Source of the DNA: Marinimicrobium locisalis
GTDB taxonomy: Bacteria; Pseudomonadota; Gammaproteobacteria; Pseudomonadales; Cellvibrionaceae
Length of the DNA stretch: 64,000 nucleotides
Direction: 5' to 3'
Assembly: GCF_039822625.1 (NCBI RefSeq)
Contig: NZ_JBDLLG010000025.1
Span: forward strand, 10,997-74,996
Below the pieces are notes generated by a model. The model made no database searches. It was not told the origin of the DNA and saw only the letters and a program-made list of their open reading frames with translations. Positions 1-7,986 of the stretch are shown here, in pieces. Position numbers and translations under genes: made by a program. Each line of letters opens with the position of its first letter. Positions within the stretch are counted from its first letter, which is position 1.

Positions 1-891
1 GTCAGCGACCTGATCCTCCCCCTGTTCATCGAAGAAGGCATCGACCAGCCGGTAGAAATCAGCAGCATGCCCGGCGTGGTCCGCTACCCCGAAAGCCAAC
101 TGGCCGAGAAAGTGAAGGGCGCCTGGCAGAAGGGCATTCGGGCCGTGTTGTTGTTCGGTGTGTCCCGCCACAAAGACGATATCGGGTCAGACACTTGGAA
201 CGAAGACGGGCTCATGGCCCGCATGATCCGCACCGCCAAGCAGGCCCAGCCCGAGATGTGCGTGATCAGCGATAACTGCTTCTGCGAGTATACCGACCAC
301 GGCCACTGCGGCGTGGTGCACGATCACGACGTCGACAACGATGCGACCTTGAACAACCTGCAAAAGCAGGTGGTAGTGGCGGCGAAAGCCGGGGTGGATA
401 TGATTGCCCCTTCGGGCATGCAGGATGGTATGATCGCGGCGATTCGGGTGGCGCTGGATGCCTCGGGTTACGGTCACGTGCCGGTGATGTCCTACTCCAC
501 GAAATTTGCCTCGGCCTTTTACGGGCCCTTCCGGGATGCCGTGGACAGCAACTTCAAGGGCACGCGGGCGAGCTATCAGATGGACCCGGCCAACCGGCGT
601 GAGGCGCTGGCCGAGTCCCTGCAGGACGAAGGCGAGGGGGCGGATGTGCTGATGGTTAAGCCCGGCATCGCCTATCTCGATGTGCTGGCGGATATTCGGG
701 CCCACTCCGAGCGGCCACTGGCGGTGTATCAGGTCAGTGGGGAGTTTGCCATGATCAAAGCCGCCGCGGCCGCCGGGGTGGTGGATGAGAAAGCCGTGGC
801 GTTGGAAAGTCTGCTGGCGTTTAAGCGGGCCGGTGCCGACTTGATTATTACCTATTTTGCGGAAGATGCCGCCGATTGGCTGGCGCAATAG
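1..891 (+). CDS. hemB: Delta-aminolevulinic acid dehydratase (porphobilinogen synthase), 5' end cut by window
   Basis: Condenses two 5-aminolevulinate molecules to porphobilinogen, the second step of cytoplasmic tetrapyrrole synthesis. The frame is open from base 1, so about 30-40 N-terminal residues lie outside the window; 296 residues are present against a usual length near 330. Visible family signatures are the zinc cysteine cluster DNCFCEYTDHGHCG (Cys codons at 277, 283 and 307), the first active-site lysine in YSTKFASAFYG (codon 502) and the Schiff-base lysine in LMVKPG (codon 658). The cysteine cluster places it in the zinc-dependent subgroup rather than the magnesium-only one. It is followed after 25 bases by a small DUF3012 gene on the same strand. 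Identification is secure. Confidence 0.97.
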   Translation, partial: VSDLILPLFIEEGIDQPVEISSMPGVVRYPESQLAEKVKGAWQKGIRAVLLFGVSRHKDDIGSDTWNEDGLMARMIRTAKQAQPEMCVISDNCFCEYTDHGHCGVVHDHDVDNDATLNNLQKQVVVAAKAGVDMIAPSGMQDGMIAAIRVALDASGYGHVPVMSYSTKFASAFYGPFRDAVDSNFKGTRASYQMDPANRREALAESLQDEGEGADVLMVKPGIAYLDVLADIRAHSERPLAVYQVSGEFAMIKAAAAAGVVDEKAVALESLLAFKRAGADLIITYFAEDAADWLAQ

Positions 892-916
892 CAATTCGAG
901 TAGCGGAGAGGGTGGA

Positions 917-1204
917 ATGAAGGCGATTTATGCATTGATTGTGGCCAGTTTGCTGATGATTGTAGGCGGCATTGCGCTGATTATGAACCAGCCGCCGGTT
1001 CCAGAAGAGTCGCTTGCCGCGGGGCCCTCCCGCGATATCGGGGTGATTCCCGCTCCCGCTGAGACCGATTCGGAGATTCCTCAGCTTGAGATTGAGGCCG
1101 ACCCGGGCAGCGAGCCCTGGTGTGAGCAGATGATGAATGTTCCCAACGCCGACTGGACCCAAGAGGACTCCAAAACCTTTGCCGACAATTGCATCTACGA
1201 ATAA
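917..1204 (+). CDS. DUF3012 family small membrane-anchored protein
   Basis: Encodes 95 residues. The ATG at 917 is chosen because a purine-rich ribosome site (GGAGAGGGTGG) precedes it; an upstream in-frame ATG at 857 lies inside hemB. Residues 1-24 form one hydrophobic segment (MKAIYALIVASLLMIVGGIAL), an uncleaved anchor or signal peptide. A Pro/Glu-rich linker leads to the C-terminal signature GSEPWCEQMMNVPNADWTQ followed by an acidic stretch and a final Cys, as in the gammaproteobacterial DUF3012 family (known members: GSEAWC...DW...FA..C). The two conserved cysteines could pair in the periplasm. Function is unknown for the family. It sits between hemB and the condensin operon, only 7 bases before jetA, so it may share a transcript. 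Confidence 0.75.
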   Translation: MKAIYALIVASLLMIVGGIALIMNQPPVPEESLAAGPSRDIGVIPAPAETDSEIPQLEIEADPGSEPWCEQMMNVPNADWTQEDSKTFADNCIYE

Positions 1205-1211
1205 TTACTGA

Positions 1212-2714
1212 ATGTTCTTTACCGAAGAGCGTCCGTATTTTTTCAACCCCCTGACCGGAAAATACCGCGAGGTGGTGGCGGAGTGCCTGCGCCTGTTGTA
1301 TCAGCGGCTGTACACCGATTTGCGCGATTACGGCTCCGGACTCAACCGGGAAGGGTTGTTGGATATCTTCAAGGAAGCCATCGCCCGCACGCCGGTGTTG
1401 GATAGTCGGGACGAGCCGGGGGACACTGAAGGCCGGTTCAAGAATCAGCGCGAACTGGCCGGCTTTATTATTAACCGTCTGCTGGAGGCCGGCTGGTTGG
1501 AGCGTCGGGTGGACGATGCCAACCTGCAAAGCAGCTACGGTTTTTCCCGCATGGGCCGGCTGTTTACTCAGCCGTTCGCGGCCAATCAGCACAATGACTT
1601 CCGTACCCGTCACCGGAACACTCGCAATACCCGCAACAGCCTACAGGCGTTTCTGGACCGGGCCGAGGTGTACGACCTGCTGGACGCTTACGAATACTCC
1701 GAGCGAATTATCAGCGACTTTACGGATGTGATTGCCGAGCTGGAAGAGCGCAAGCGTCAGCTGGTTCGCGATGTGGAAGCGCGGCAGTTGGTGCAGCAGG
1801 CCAGCGACGAATTTTTCGATTTTATGGAAAAGGTGTTCAAGCCGGACTTGGAAGTACGCCTGTCGGCGGACAGCGTGGAAAAGTACCGGGACCAGATCGC
1901 TCATATTATCAGCCGCATTCGCCGCAAACGGAAGTTTGGCCAGGGCGATGCCGCTGAAAAAGACTGGCGGGCGGTGATGGAGATGCGGTTGCGGGCATTG
2001 TTGCCTCAGCGGGTGGTGTCGGGCAGCTCCTTGCTCGAAACTCTGCTACAGGCCATTGAGACCCGGTTAAAAAACGCCTGTGAGGTCATGCTACCGGCAC
2101 TGCGCAAGGCGTTGAACACCTTTACCCAGCGGGCGGATATTATCATCCGCCAGCTCAGTTATATTCACACCCAAAGCGGCGACAGTGCCCTGGAGCTGTG
2201 TCAGATGCTCTCCCAGCAGCCGCGCGAGCGGCAGGATGCGCTCTTGCGTGAACACGGCGACGGCTGGTCGGCCATGCACCTGGGCTATCTCGATCCAGGG
2301 CAACTGGTACTGCGGGAGCGGCGGGATAAAACGCCCATCCGCAGCGACCTGGACGACGAGAAGCCCCTGGACCGGGAGGCTCAAAAGCAGCTGTTTGTTC
2401 AGCAGGCGCTCGAACAGGCCTTTACCTTGCAGGGCAAAGACGTGCGCGCGTTTGTCCAGCGGGCGCTGAGTGAGTCCGGGCGCGTCAGCAGTCGGGACCT
2501 GGTAGCCGAGTCTCTGCCGGAGCTGTTAAGCCTGGCGCGGGCCAGCGAAGTGGGCGCTTCGGCGAACCTGTCTTCCGAGTTCGGCTTTCGGGTCCATCAG
2601 GACGACCAGTGGCTGCAGGACAGCCCCGGCATAACCGATGGCGGCTTCTTTACCCGCCGCGACGAATACACGATTGAACTGACCGAGGACGCTCATGAGC
2701 GGTCTGACCGATAG
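1212..2714 (+). CDS. jetA: Wadjet JetA / MksF-like kleisin subunit
   Basis: A 500-residue protein starting MFFTEERPYFFNPLTGKYRE, which I recognise as the Wadjet JetA/MksF type (DUF5716-like). In these complexes the protein is the kleisin that bridges the SMC-like dimer and binds the small KITE subunit. A winged-helix-like N-terminal part (about 1-120) precedes a long helical, charged middle (about 140-330) and an acidic C-terminus. It is first in a three-gene operon: its last 20 bases overlap jetB, and jetC follows. Translational coupling supports a complex of fixed stoichiometry. The ribosome site before the ATG is weak. Placing it in the plasmid-restricting Wadjet group or the chromosomal MksBEF group is not possible from sequence alone; the missing JetD (see jetC) favours the latter. 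Confidence 0.83.
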   Translation: MFFTEERPYFFNPLTGKYREVVAECLRLLYQRLYTDLRDYGSGLNREGLLDIFKEAIARTPVLDSRDEPGDTEGRFKNQRELAGFIINRLLEAGWLERRVDDANLQSSYGFSRMGRLFTQPFAANQHNDFRTRHRNTRNTRNSLQAFLDRAEVYDLLDAYEYSERIISDFTDVIAELEERKRQLVRDVEARQLVQQASDEFFDFMEKVFKPDLEVRLSADSVEKYRDQIAHIISRIRRKRKFGQGDAAEKDWRAVMEMRLRALLPQRVVSGSSLLETLLQAIETRLKNACEVMLPALRKALNTFTQRADIIIRQLSYIHTQSGDSALELCQMLSQQPRERQDALLREHGDGWSAMHLGYLDPGQLVLRERRDKTPIRSDLDDEKPLDREAQKQLFVQQALEQAFTLQGKDVRAFVQRALSESGRVSSRDLVAESLPELLSLARASEVGASANLSSEFGFRVHQDDQWLQDSPGITDGGFFTRRDEYTIELTEDAHERSDR

Positions 2715-3399
2715 CCTGGAACAGGCGTTAACTGCGGAAAATCTCAGCCTGCGAGACTGGCGCGAACTGATTCAGCGCTTGCTGGATTACGGCGTGCTCT
2801 GCCGGGACGACAGCCAAGTGGAGGCGGAGCTGTACGATCGGTTTGAGCGCATCGAAGCGCTGGTGGATGAATACCTCAGCCTGATGGGTGTGCGCTTGCA
2901 GCACGACCAACGCTTTCAATTTGTTCGGCTGATTCCCCCCGGCGCGCGCGTGCCCGGTATTGAAGACGAGGCCGATGAACCCTTTAACGGGGGGTTCCGC
3001 ACCCGTCTCACCCAGGCGGAAATTGCATTGGTCTTGATTCTTCGGGCCGAGTACGACAAGTCCGTGCGCGAGGGCATCATCGACGAGCAGGGCTGTGCCA
3101 CCTTGTCGGTGGAAGCGGTGGCCCTGGCGAGCAAAAATCTGCTTCAGCGCAGCCTCCCAGAGAATATGGTGGAACGCCGGCAACTGTTTCGCCGCCTGCG
3201 CCAACTGCGGTTGATTCACTACGCCCACGAAGCGGACCTGGAGCAGACTGACAGCTGGATTAAGGTGCGCCCGCTGATTGTGAACCTGGTTAGCAACGAA
3301 TGGCTCGATAATCTGAAACAGGCGATTGAAACCGAGGTAGCGCCAGAGCCGGAAGACTCCCCCCCGGAAGGCGCCTCCCTGTTCTCACAGAATACGTAA
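2695..3399 (+). CDS. jetB: Wadjet JetB / MksE-like KITE subunit (DUF4194)
   Basis: A 234-residue protein of the DUF4194 / MksE type, the expected size for the tandem winged-helix subunit that binds the kleisin and the SMC heads. Visible features are the N-terminal helical region, the central segment FRTRLTQAEIALVLILRAEYDK, and a repeated basic winged-helix segment ERRQLFRRLRQLRLIHYAHEAD near residues 160-180. The start ATGAGC lies inside the 3' end of jetA (20-base overlap), which implies coupled translation. Its downstream spacer to jetC is 83 bases and holds a strong palindromic element, so jetC may be translated at a separately tuned level. Assignment rests on length, order in the operon and recognisable family segments. 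Confidence 0.82.
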   Translation: MSGLTDSLEQALTAENLSLRDWRELIQRLLDYGVLCRDDSQVEAELYDRFERIEALVDEYLSLMGVRLQHDQRFQFVRLIPPGARVPGIEDEADEPFNGGFRTRLTQAEIALVLILRAEYDKSVREGIIDEQGCATLSVEAVALASKNLLQRSLPENMVERRQLFRRLRQLRLIHYAHEADLEQTDSWIKVRPLIVNLVSNEWLDNLKQAIETEVAPEPEDSPPEGASLFSQNT

Positions 3400-3408
3400 C
3401 GCATTTCC

Positions 3409-3442
3409 GTAGGCCGGGTGAGCGAAGCGTCGTCCGACCTAC
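3409..3442. repeat. REP-like palindromic intergenic element between jetB and jetC
   Basis: A 34-base imperfect palindrome beginning GTAGGCCGGGTGAGCGAAGC and ending GTCGTCCGACCTAC. The arms GTAGG.CGG and CCG.CCTAC pair around a GCGAAGCG core. This form (GTAGG-CGGG-GCGAAGCG-CCCG-CCTAC) resembles dispersed intergenic palindromes seen in many proteobacteria. Only one copy is in this window. It could stabilise the upstream mRNA or damp expression of jetC. Confidence 0.6.
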
Positions 3443-3482
3443 AGACCGAAAAGACTCCCCAATTTGTGGGCACGAACACACT

Positions 3483-6400
3483 ATGTACCTGAAAAAGTTC
3501 ATTTATATCCACTGGGGCAATATCCCGAACACCGAATGCGAGTTCGGCCCCATCAACCTGTTTTCCGGGGGCAACGGCTCCGGCAAGACCACGGCGGCGG
3601 ACGCTATTCAGACCGTGATGACCGCGGCCCATGACAACCTGTTTCACTTTAACCCGGGGCAGGACGAAGCCAGCCAGCGGGGACGGGGCGGCAAACAGGT
3701 GCGTACTCTGGCCTCCTACATTCTGGGCTGCGACGACGGCGCCTACGCCCGTCCGGGGGGGTGCGACGGTTATCTCGGGGCGGTGTTTTATCCCACCCCG
3801 GGAGAGACCAGCGAACCCTTTACCGCGTTGATCGGCATGCGCGCCTACCTGGAAGGCTCGGGCCAGCAACGGGTCGCGCGCCTGGACGATACCCAGTTCT
3901 TCCTGTTGCCCGGTGTTCAGCTCGCCCTCAAGGATTTACTGAAAGAAGACAAGGCGGGCCGCTACGTGCTGCCGCTGGATCGGGTCTACAGCGTATTGCG
4001 TAAGCAGTTCGGACCGGAAGCGGTGGAGAAGTACGATAAGAAAAAAGCCTACCTCGGGCGCTTGTACGGCTTGATCCGAGACCGTGCCGACGCGGTGCCC
4101 GAGCGCGAAGCGATGAATGCCGCGCGGGCCTTCTCACGCTTTATGGCCTACAAGCCCATCAAGGGCATCGACGAATTTGTGGCCAACGAAGTGCTTGAGC
4201 CTCGGGACTTGGGTGAAGCCGTCCGTTCCGTCTCCGCCATGCTCAAGCGCATTCACGGCATGGAAGCCGAAGCGCGCCAACTTCGGGATGCCATTGAACG
4301 CCTCAACCAAGGGCGCCATACCGCGGCGGCCTTTATCGACCAATGGCTCGACTGGCAGTTGTTGCATTACGGCTTGGCCAAGCGCCGCTACAGCGACTGC
4401 CAGAGCCGATACCTGACGGAAAAACGCCGTCAACAGGAGCAGCGCGAAGCGGTGGAAGCCAGCCGCCAGGCCATTGAGTTGAGCGAACAGCGCCGGGATA
4501 ACCTCCAGCAACTGCTGCTGGATCTAAATACCCGGCGCCTGGGCATTCCCAGCCTGCGGGAAAAGGATCAACTGGTGCAGGAGCGTCGCGGCGAAGAGCA
4601 GCGCTTGCAGCAGTCGGCCCCGAAACTGCTGGAACAGCTTCAGCAGGTGGAGCGCAACGTGGCCAGTGCCGGCTCGCTTCGGGATGGGTTGCAGAAAACC
4701 TCTCTGGCCCTGGCTCTGCCGACATTGGCCGATAAGACCTTTGTCAAACGGCTCAAGGAAATTGCGGACGACGATCTCCGTCTGGACGTTCACGGCTGGC
4801 TGAACCAGGACTGGATTGACATCTCGCCCCTGGAAGCCCGGCTGGATGAAGCCCTGGCGCAGCAACAAAAGCACCGCCAGTGGGTGGCCAGCTGGTTTGA
4901 GGGCGTAGAAGGCCAAAGCCACCTGCGGGACCAGCTTGCGCGCGAGTGTGAAAAACGCCAACAGGCCAGCGAGCAGGCCCGTACTAAACTGGAACGGCTC
5001 GAGCGGGAAATGCGCGCGCTGGAGGCGAGAGAGGTGAGCTATCCTCCCTACGTACAGCAAGCGCTGGCTGAAATACACCGACAGTTGCCTGAAGCCGACG
5101 CGCGGGTGCTATGCGATCAAGTGGAAGTGACCGACCCTGACTGGCAGTCGGCCATTGAGGGTTACTTGGGCGGCGCCCGTTTCGGTTTGATTGTCGATCC
5201 GGATTGCGAGGCAGAGGCCATTCGCCTGGTGCGAAGCCTGCCCGGCCAGGGCCAGAAGGCCCGCGTCATTCAGGGTGAAAAAGCCCGCCGTGATGTAGAA
5301 AAACTCGGCGCCGCGCCGGAAGGCAGCGTGGTTGAGGTCATGCACTTCAGCCACGCCACGGCGGAGAATTACCTGCGCGCCAGCTACGGTGCCGTGCAAC
5401 GGGTAGCCGATGCCGAGACGCTGCGCCGCACCCGGCGCGGTGTGACCCAGGACTGTCTGGGCTCGGGCAATTATTCGCTGTTTCGTTGTGATATTGCCGA
5501 CAGCGATCTGGTTTTCGGCCAAAGCGCGCGGGAGCGTGCCCTGACCGCTCGGCGGGAGGAGCGCGATGCGTTGGCCCGCGAATGGGAGGCCTGCGAGCAG
5601 CTGGCCCGCGAAGCCGCCGCGTTGCTGGCCGCCGTGGATAAGGTCGCCGCACCGTCCCACGGTGACTTATTACAGCAATTGCTTAGCGCCCAACGCCGGC
5701 TGCAAACGCTGGACCAGCAATCCGAGCAGTTGGACCTCAGCGCCGGCGAAGACCTTGAACAAGAACTGGCGGCGTTAAAGGCGAAAGTGGACGAGCAGGC
5801 CGCCCAGGGGCGGGCGCTCAACGAAGAGCGGGCCAATTTGCTCGCCGAGCTCAAGAATATCGACAGCCGCTGTCACACCCTGGACCGTGACCAGGATCAA
5901 ACCCTCGCGGTGGTTGAATCCTGTGAGGCGAGCCTGGAGGGGCTGGACGCCCTGGTGCCGGGCTTTGACCCGGAAGCCCGGCTAGCCGCGGTGGACGAGG
6001 ATTTGCGGGAGGCCAAATATTACGAGGCGCAGCTCGCGGAAGTTCAGGGCGAGCTCAAATCCGGCATGCACCGCTTGCAGCAGGCCGTAATGCAGCACAA
6101 CCAAGTGTGTCGCCAGGCCGATGCCATTGCCCTGGAACTGAATTTCAGTGATGAGTTCGGGCGGGACAACTTCGCCCGGGTATGCCAACTGCGCCGGCAG
6201 TTCGACAGCCTGTACAACCGGGACAAAAACCATATTCTTGCCCAGCGCCACAGCGAATTGCAGTCCCTGCGGGAGAGCTTCAATAACGCCTTCGTCACCA
6301 ACCTCTGTCACTCCATTTACCAAGCGATTAACGATGGCAAGCGGGTACTGGAAGACCTTAACCGTGAGCTGGAACACCACCGCTTCGGTGCGGACCGCGA

Positions 6401-7109
6401 GCGTTTCCGCTTCGACTGGCAGTGGGTGCCGGAATTCAAGGAGTACTGGCAGTTCTTCAAGGCGATTATCGACAACCCCAGCCTGGGTGACGGGGAAACC
6501 CTGTTTGATATCAGCCTGGAGCCCAAGCACCAGAAGGTCCGGGAGCGGCTGATGTCCATGCTTCTGGATGACGATGAACAGAAAGCATTGCGGGAACTGG
6601 AGCGCTTGGCGGACTATCGAAACTACCGGCGCTATGAGATTTACAAAGAACCCGAAGGCAAGCAGCCCATCGCTTTGAGCCAGTACGGCACCGGTTCCGG
6701 TGGCCAGTTGGAGACGCCGGCGTATATTATTCGCAGCGCCGCCATTACTTCGGCTTTCCGTTTTGGCGAGGGCAACAGCCACCTGCGAATGGTGCTGGTG
6801 GACGAGGCTTTCTCCAAGATGGACGAACACCGCTCCCGGGAGGTGATTCACTACCTGACCGAGAGCCTGGGGCTACAGTTGTTGTTTATTATGCCCAGCA
6901 GCAAGTCCGGCCCCTTCCTGGAGCTGATTTCCAACCAGTTTGTGTTTAGCAAATGCGCCACCGCCGAACACACCGGGGAGCTGAAAACCCGCGTGGTGCT
7001 TGACCGCCAGGAGTGCGACCGGGCGCGAATTCAGCAATTGATGGCCAACCATCGCCAGACCATCCGCCAGCAGGCGGAGTTGGACTTTCTGGAAGAAGTT
7101 GAAGAATGA
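3483..7109 (+). CDS. jetC: Wadjet JetC / MksB-like SMC ATPase
   Basis: A 1208-residue SMC-like ATPase. The N-terminal head has a Walker A motif GGNGSGKTT at about residues 29-37. Long heptad-rich coiled coils follow (about 270-520 and 670-880), separated by a globular hinge near 535-640. The C-terminal head carries an ABC-type signature around GTGSGGQLETP (about 1066-1076) and Walker B LVDEAFSKMDEHRS (about 1102-1115). Such ATPases extrude DNA loops together with JetA and JetB. In the anti-plasmid Wadjet system a fourth protein, JetD, with a TOPRIM nuclease domain, cuts the DNA. Here the next gene is an ion channel and the gene before jetA is DUF3012, so no JetD is adjacent. That fits an MksBEF-type chromosome-organising complex or a Wadjet with JetD elsewhere. 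Confidence 0.88.
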   Translation: MYLKKFIYIHWGNIPNTECEFGPINLFSGGNGSGKTTAADAIQTVMTAAHDNLFHFNPGQDEASQRGRGGKQVRTLASYILGCDDGAYARPGGCDGYLGAVFYPTPGETSEPFTALIGMRAYLEGSGQQRVARLDDTQFFLLPGVQLALKDLLKEDKAGRYVLPLDRVYSVLRKQFGPEAVEKYDKKKAYLGRLYGLIRDRADAVPEREAMNAARAFSRFMAYKPIKGIDEFVANEVLEPRDLGEAVRSVSAMLKRIHGMEAEARQLRDAIERLNQGRHTAAAFIDQWLDWQLLHYGLAKRRYSDCQSRYLTEKRRQQEQREAVEASRQAIELSEQRRDNLQQLLLDLNTRRLGIPSLREKDQLVQERRGEEQRLQQSAPKLLEQLQQVERNVASAGSLRDGLQKTSLALALPTLADKTFVKRLKEIADDDLRLDVHGWLNQDWIDISPLEARLDEALAQQQKHRQWVASWFEGVEGQSHLRDQLARECEKRQQASEQARTKLERLEREMRALEAREVSYPPYVQQALAEIHRQLPEADARVLCDQVEVTDPDWQSAIEGYLGGARFGLIVDPDCEAEAIRLVRSLPGQGQKARVIQGEKARRDVEKLGAAPEGSVVEVMHFSHATAENYLRASYGAVQRVADAETLRRTRRGVTQDCLGSGNYSLFRCDIADSDLVFGQSARERALTARREERDALAREWEACEQLAREAAALLAAVDKVAAPSHGDLLQQLLSAQRRLQTLDQQSEQLDLSAGEDLEQELAALKAKVDEQAAQGRALNEERANLLAELKNIDSRCHTLDRDQDQTLAVVESCEASLEGLDALVPGFDPEARLAAVDEDLREAKYYEAQLAEVQGELKSGMHRLQQAVMQHNQVCRQADAIALELNFSDEFGRDNFARVCQLRRQFDSLYNRDKNHILAQRHSELQSLRESFNNAFVTNLCHSIYQAINDGKRVLEDLNRELEHHRFGADRERFRFDWQWVPEFKEYWQFFKAIIDNPSLGDGETLFDISLEPKHQKVRERLMSMLLDDDEQKALRELERLADYRNYRRYEIYKEPEGKQPIALSQYGTGSGGQLETPAYIIRSAAITSAFRFGEGNSHLRMVLVDEAFSKMDEHRSREVIHYLTESLGLQLLFIMPSSKSGPFLELISNQFVFSKCATAEHTGELKTRVVLDRQECDRARIQQLMANHRQTIRQQAELDFLEEVEE

Positions 7110-7118
7110 TGTAACCCG

Positions 7119-7156
7119 GTCGTTTTTCAACAAGCTGGCGCTTCGGCGAAAACGAC
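7119..7156. other. Inverted repeat after jetC, possible terminator or mRNA hairpin
   Basis: GTCGTTTTTC (7119-7128) can pair with GAAAACGAC (7148-7156) with one bulged T, around a 19-base loop. It lies in the 85-base gap between jetC and the ion channel gene. There is no following T-run, so a classical intrinsic terminator is not convincing. Confidence 0.35.
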
Positions 7157-7194
7157 GCCGGAGCGGCAGTGGGCCTTTCTAGAGACAATCAACA

Positions 7195-7986
7195 ATGATT
7201 TCAAACGAAACGCTTCAAGCCCGTTTCAACCAGCTGCGCAGCAATAAGGCGTTCGAGTTGTTCGTGGTGGGCATTATTATCTTTTCGGCGCTGGTCATCG
7301 GCGCCAAAACGTATGATATCCCCCCGCTGGTGTCCAACGCCATTGTCATCACTGACTGGTTTATTACCGTCTTCTTTCTAGTGGAAATTACCATCCGCTT
7401 TCTGGGGGAGCCGCGCAAGCGGGACTTCTTCAAGAACGGCTGGAATATTTTCGATACCACCATTGTGGTGGTCAGCCTGATTCCCATCGAAGACAGTGAG
7501 TTGGCGCTGGTGGGCCGCTTGGTCCGGGTCTTTCGAGTGCTGCGGATGGTCTCTATTATCCCGGAGTTGCGCACTTTGCTGGTGTCGCTGCTCAGGGCAA
7601 TGCCGCAGTTGGGCTATGTGGCCCTGATGATGTTCATCATCTTCTACATTTATGCCGCGATCGGGAGCATGTTTTTCGCCAGCGTCAACGAGGAGCTTTG
7701 GGGCGATATCGCCATTAGTATGCTGACGCTTTTCCGAGTCATGACCTTCGAGGACTGGACCGACGTCATGTACGAAACCATGACGGACTACCCGTTCAGT
7801 TGGATCTTTTACGTCACCTTTATTTTCCTGTCAGCTTTTGCCTTTTTGAACATGATTATTGGTATTGTGGTTAATGTGTTGGATGAGCAGCACCGCAAGG
7901 AACGCCAGGAGGAGGGTGAGCCTACCTTAAAGGAGTTGCGCGACGAGTTAACGGAACTTAAAGCAATGCTTAGGGAGAAAAGTTAA
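7195..7986 (+). CDS. Voltage-gated-type ion channel (single 6-TM subunit, NaChBac-like)
   Basis: A 263-residue Ion_trans-family protein, the size of bacterial tetrameric channels. Six membrane segments can be followed. The S4 voltage sensor has regularly spaced arginines (RLVRVFRVLRMVSIIPELR, about residues 103-122). The pore loop RVMTFEDWTDVMY gives the selectivity filter T-F-E-D-W at about 184-188. S6 is followed by a charged heptad region (EELRDEL-type, about 235-262), a probable tetramer coiled coil. Known bacterial sodium channels have TLESW; here the ring has both Glu and Asp plus a further Asp (WTD), closer to the WTD of calcium channel domains. Whether it passes Na or Ca cannot be read from sequence. 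The stop overlaps the convergent diguanylate cyclase by 17 bases. Confidence 0.9.
   Translation: MISNETLQARFNQLRSNKAFELFVVGIIIFSALVIGAKTYDIPPLVSNAIVITDWFITVFFLVEITIRFLGEPRKRDFFKNGWNIFDTTIVVVSLIPIEDSELALVGRLVRVFRVLRMVSIIPELRTLLVSLLRAMPQLGYVALMMFIIFYIYAAIGSMFFASVNEELWGDIAISMLTLFRVMTFEDWTDVMYETMTDYPFSWIFYVTFIFLSAFAFLNMIIGIVVNVLDEQHRKERQEEGEPTLKELRDELTELKAMLREKS

Noticed and set aside
187..894. Long open frame antisense to hemB
   Set aside because: Shadow of a GC-rich gene; His/Gly/Arg-rich product without family features, and hemB is unmistakable on the other strand.
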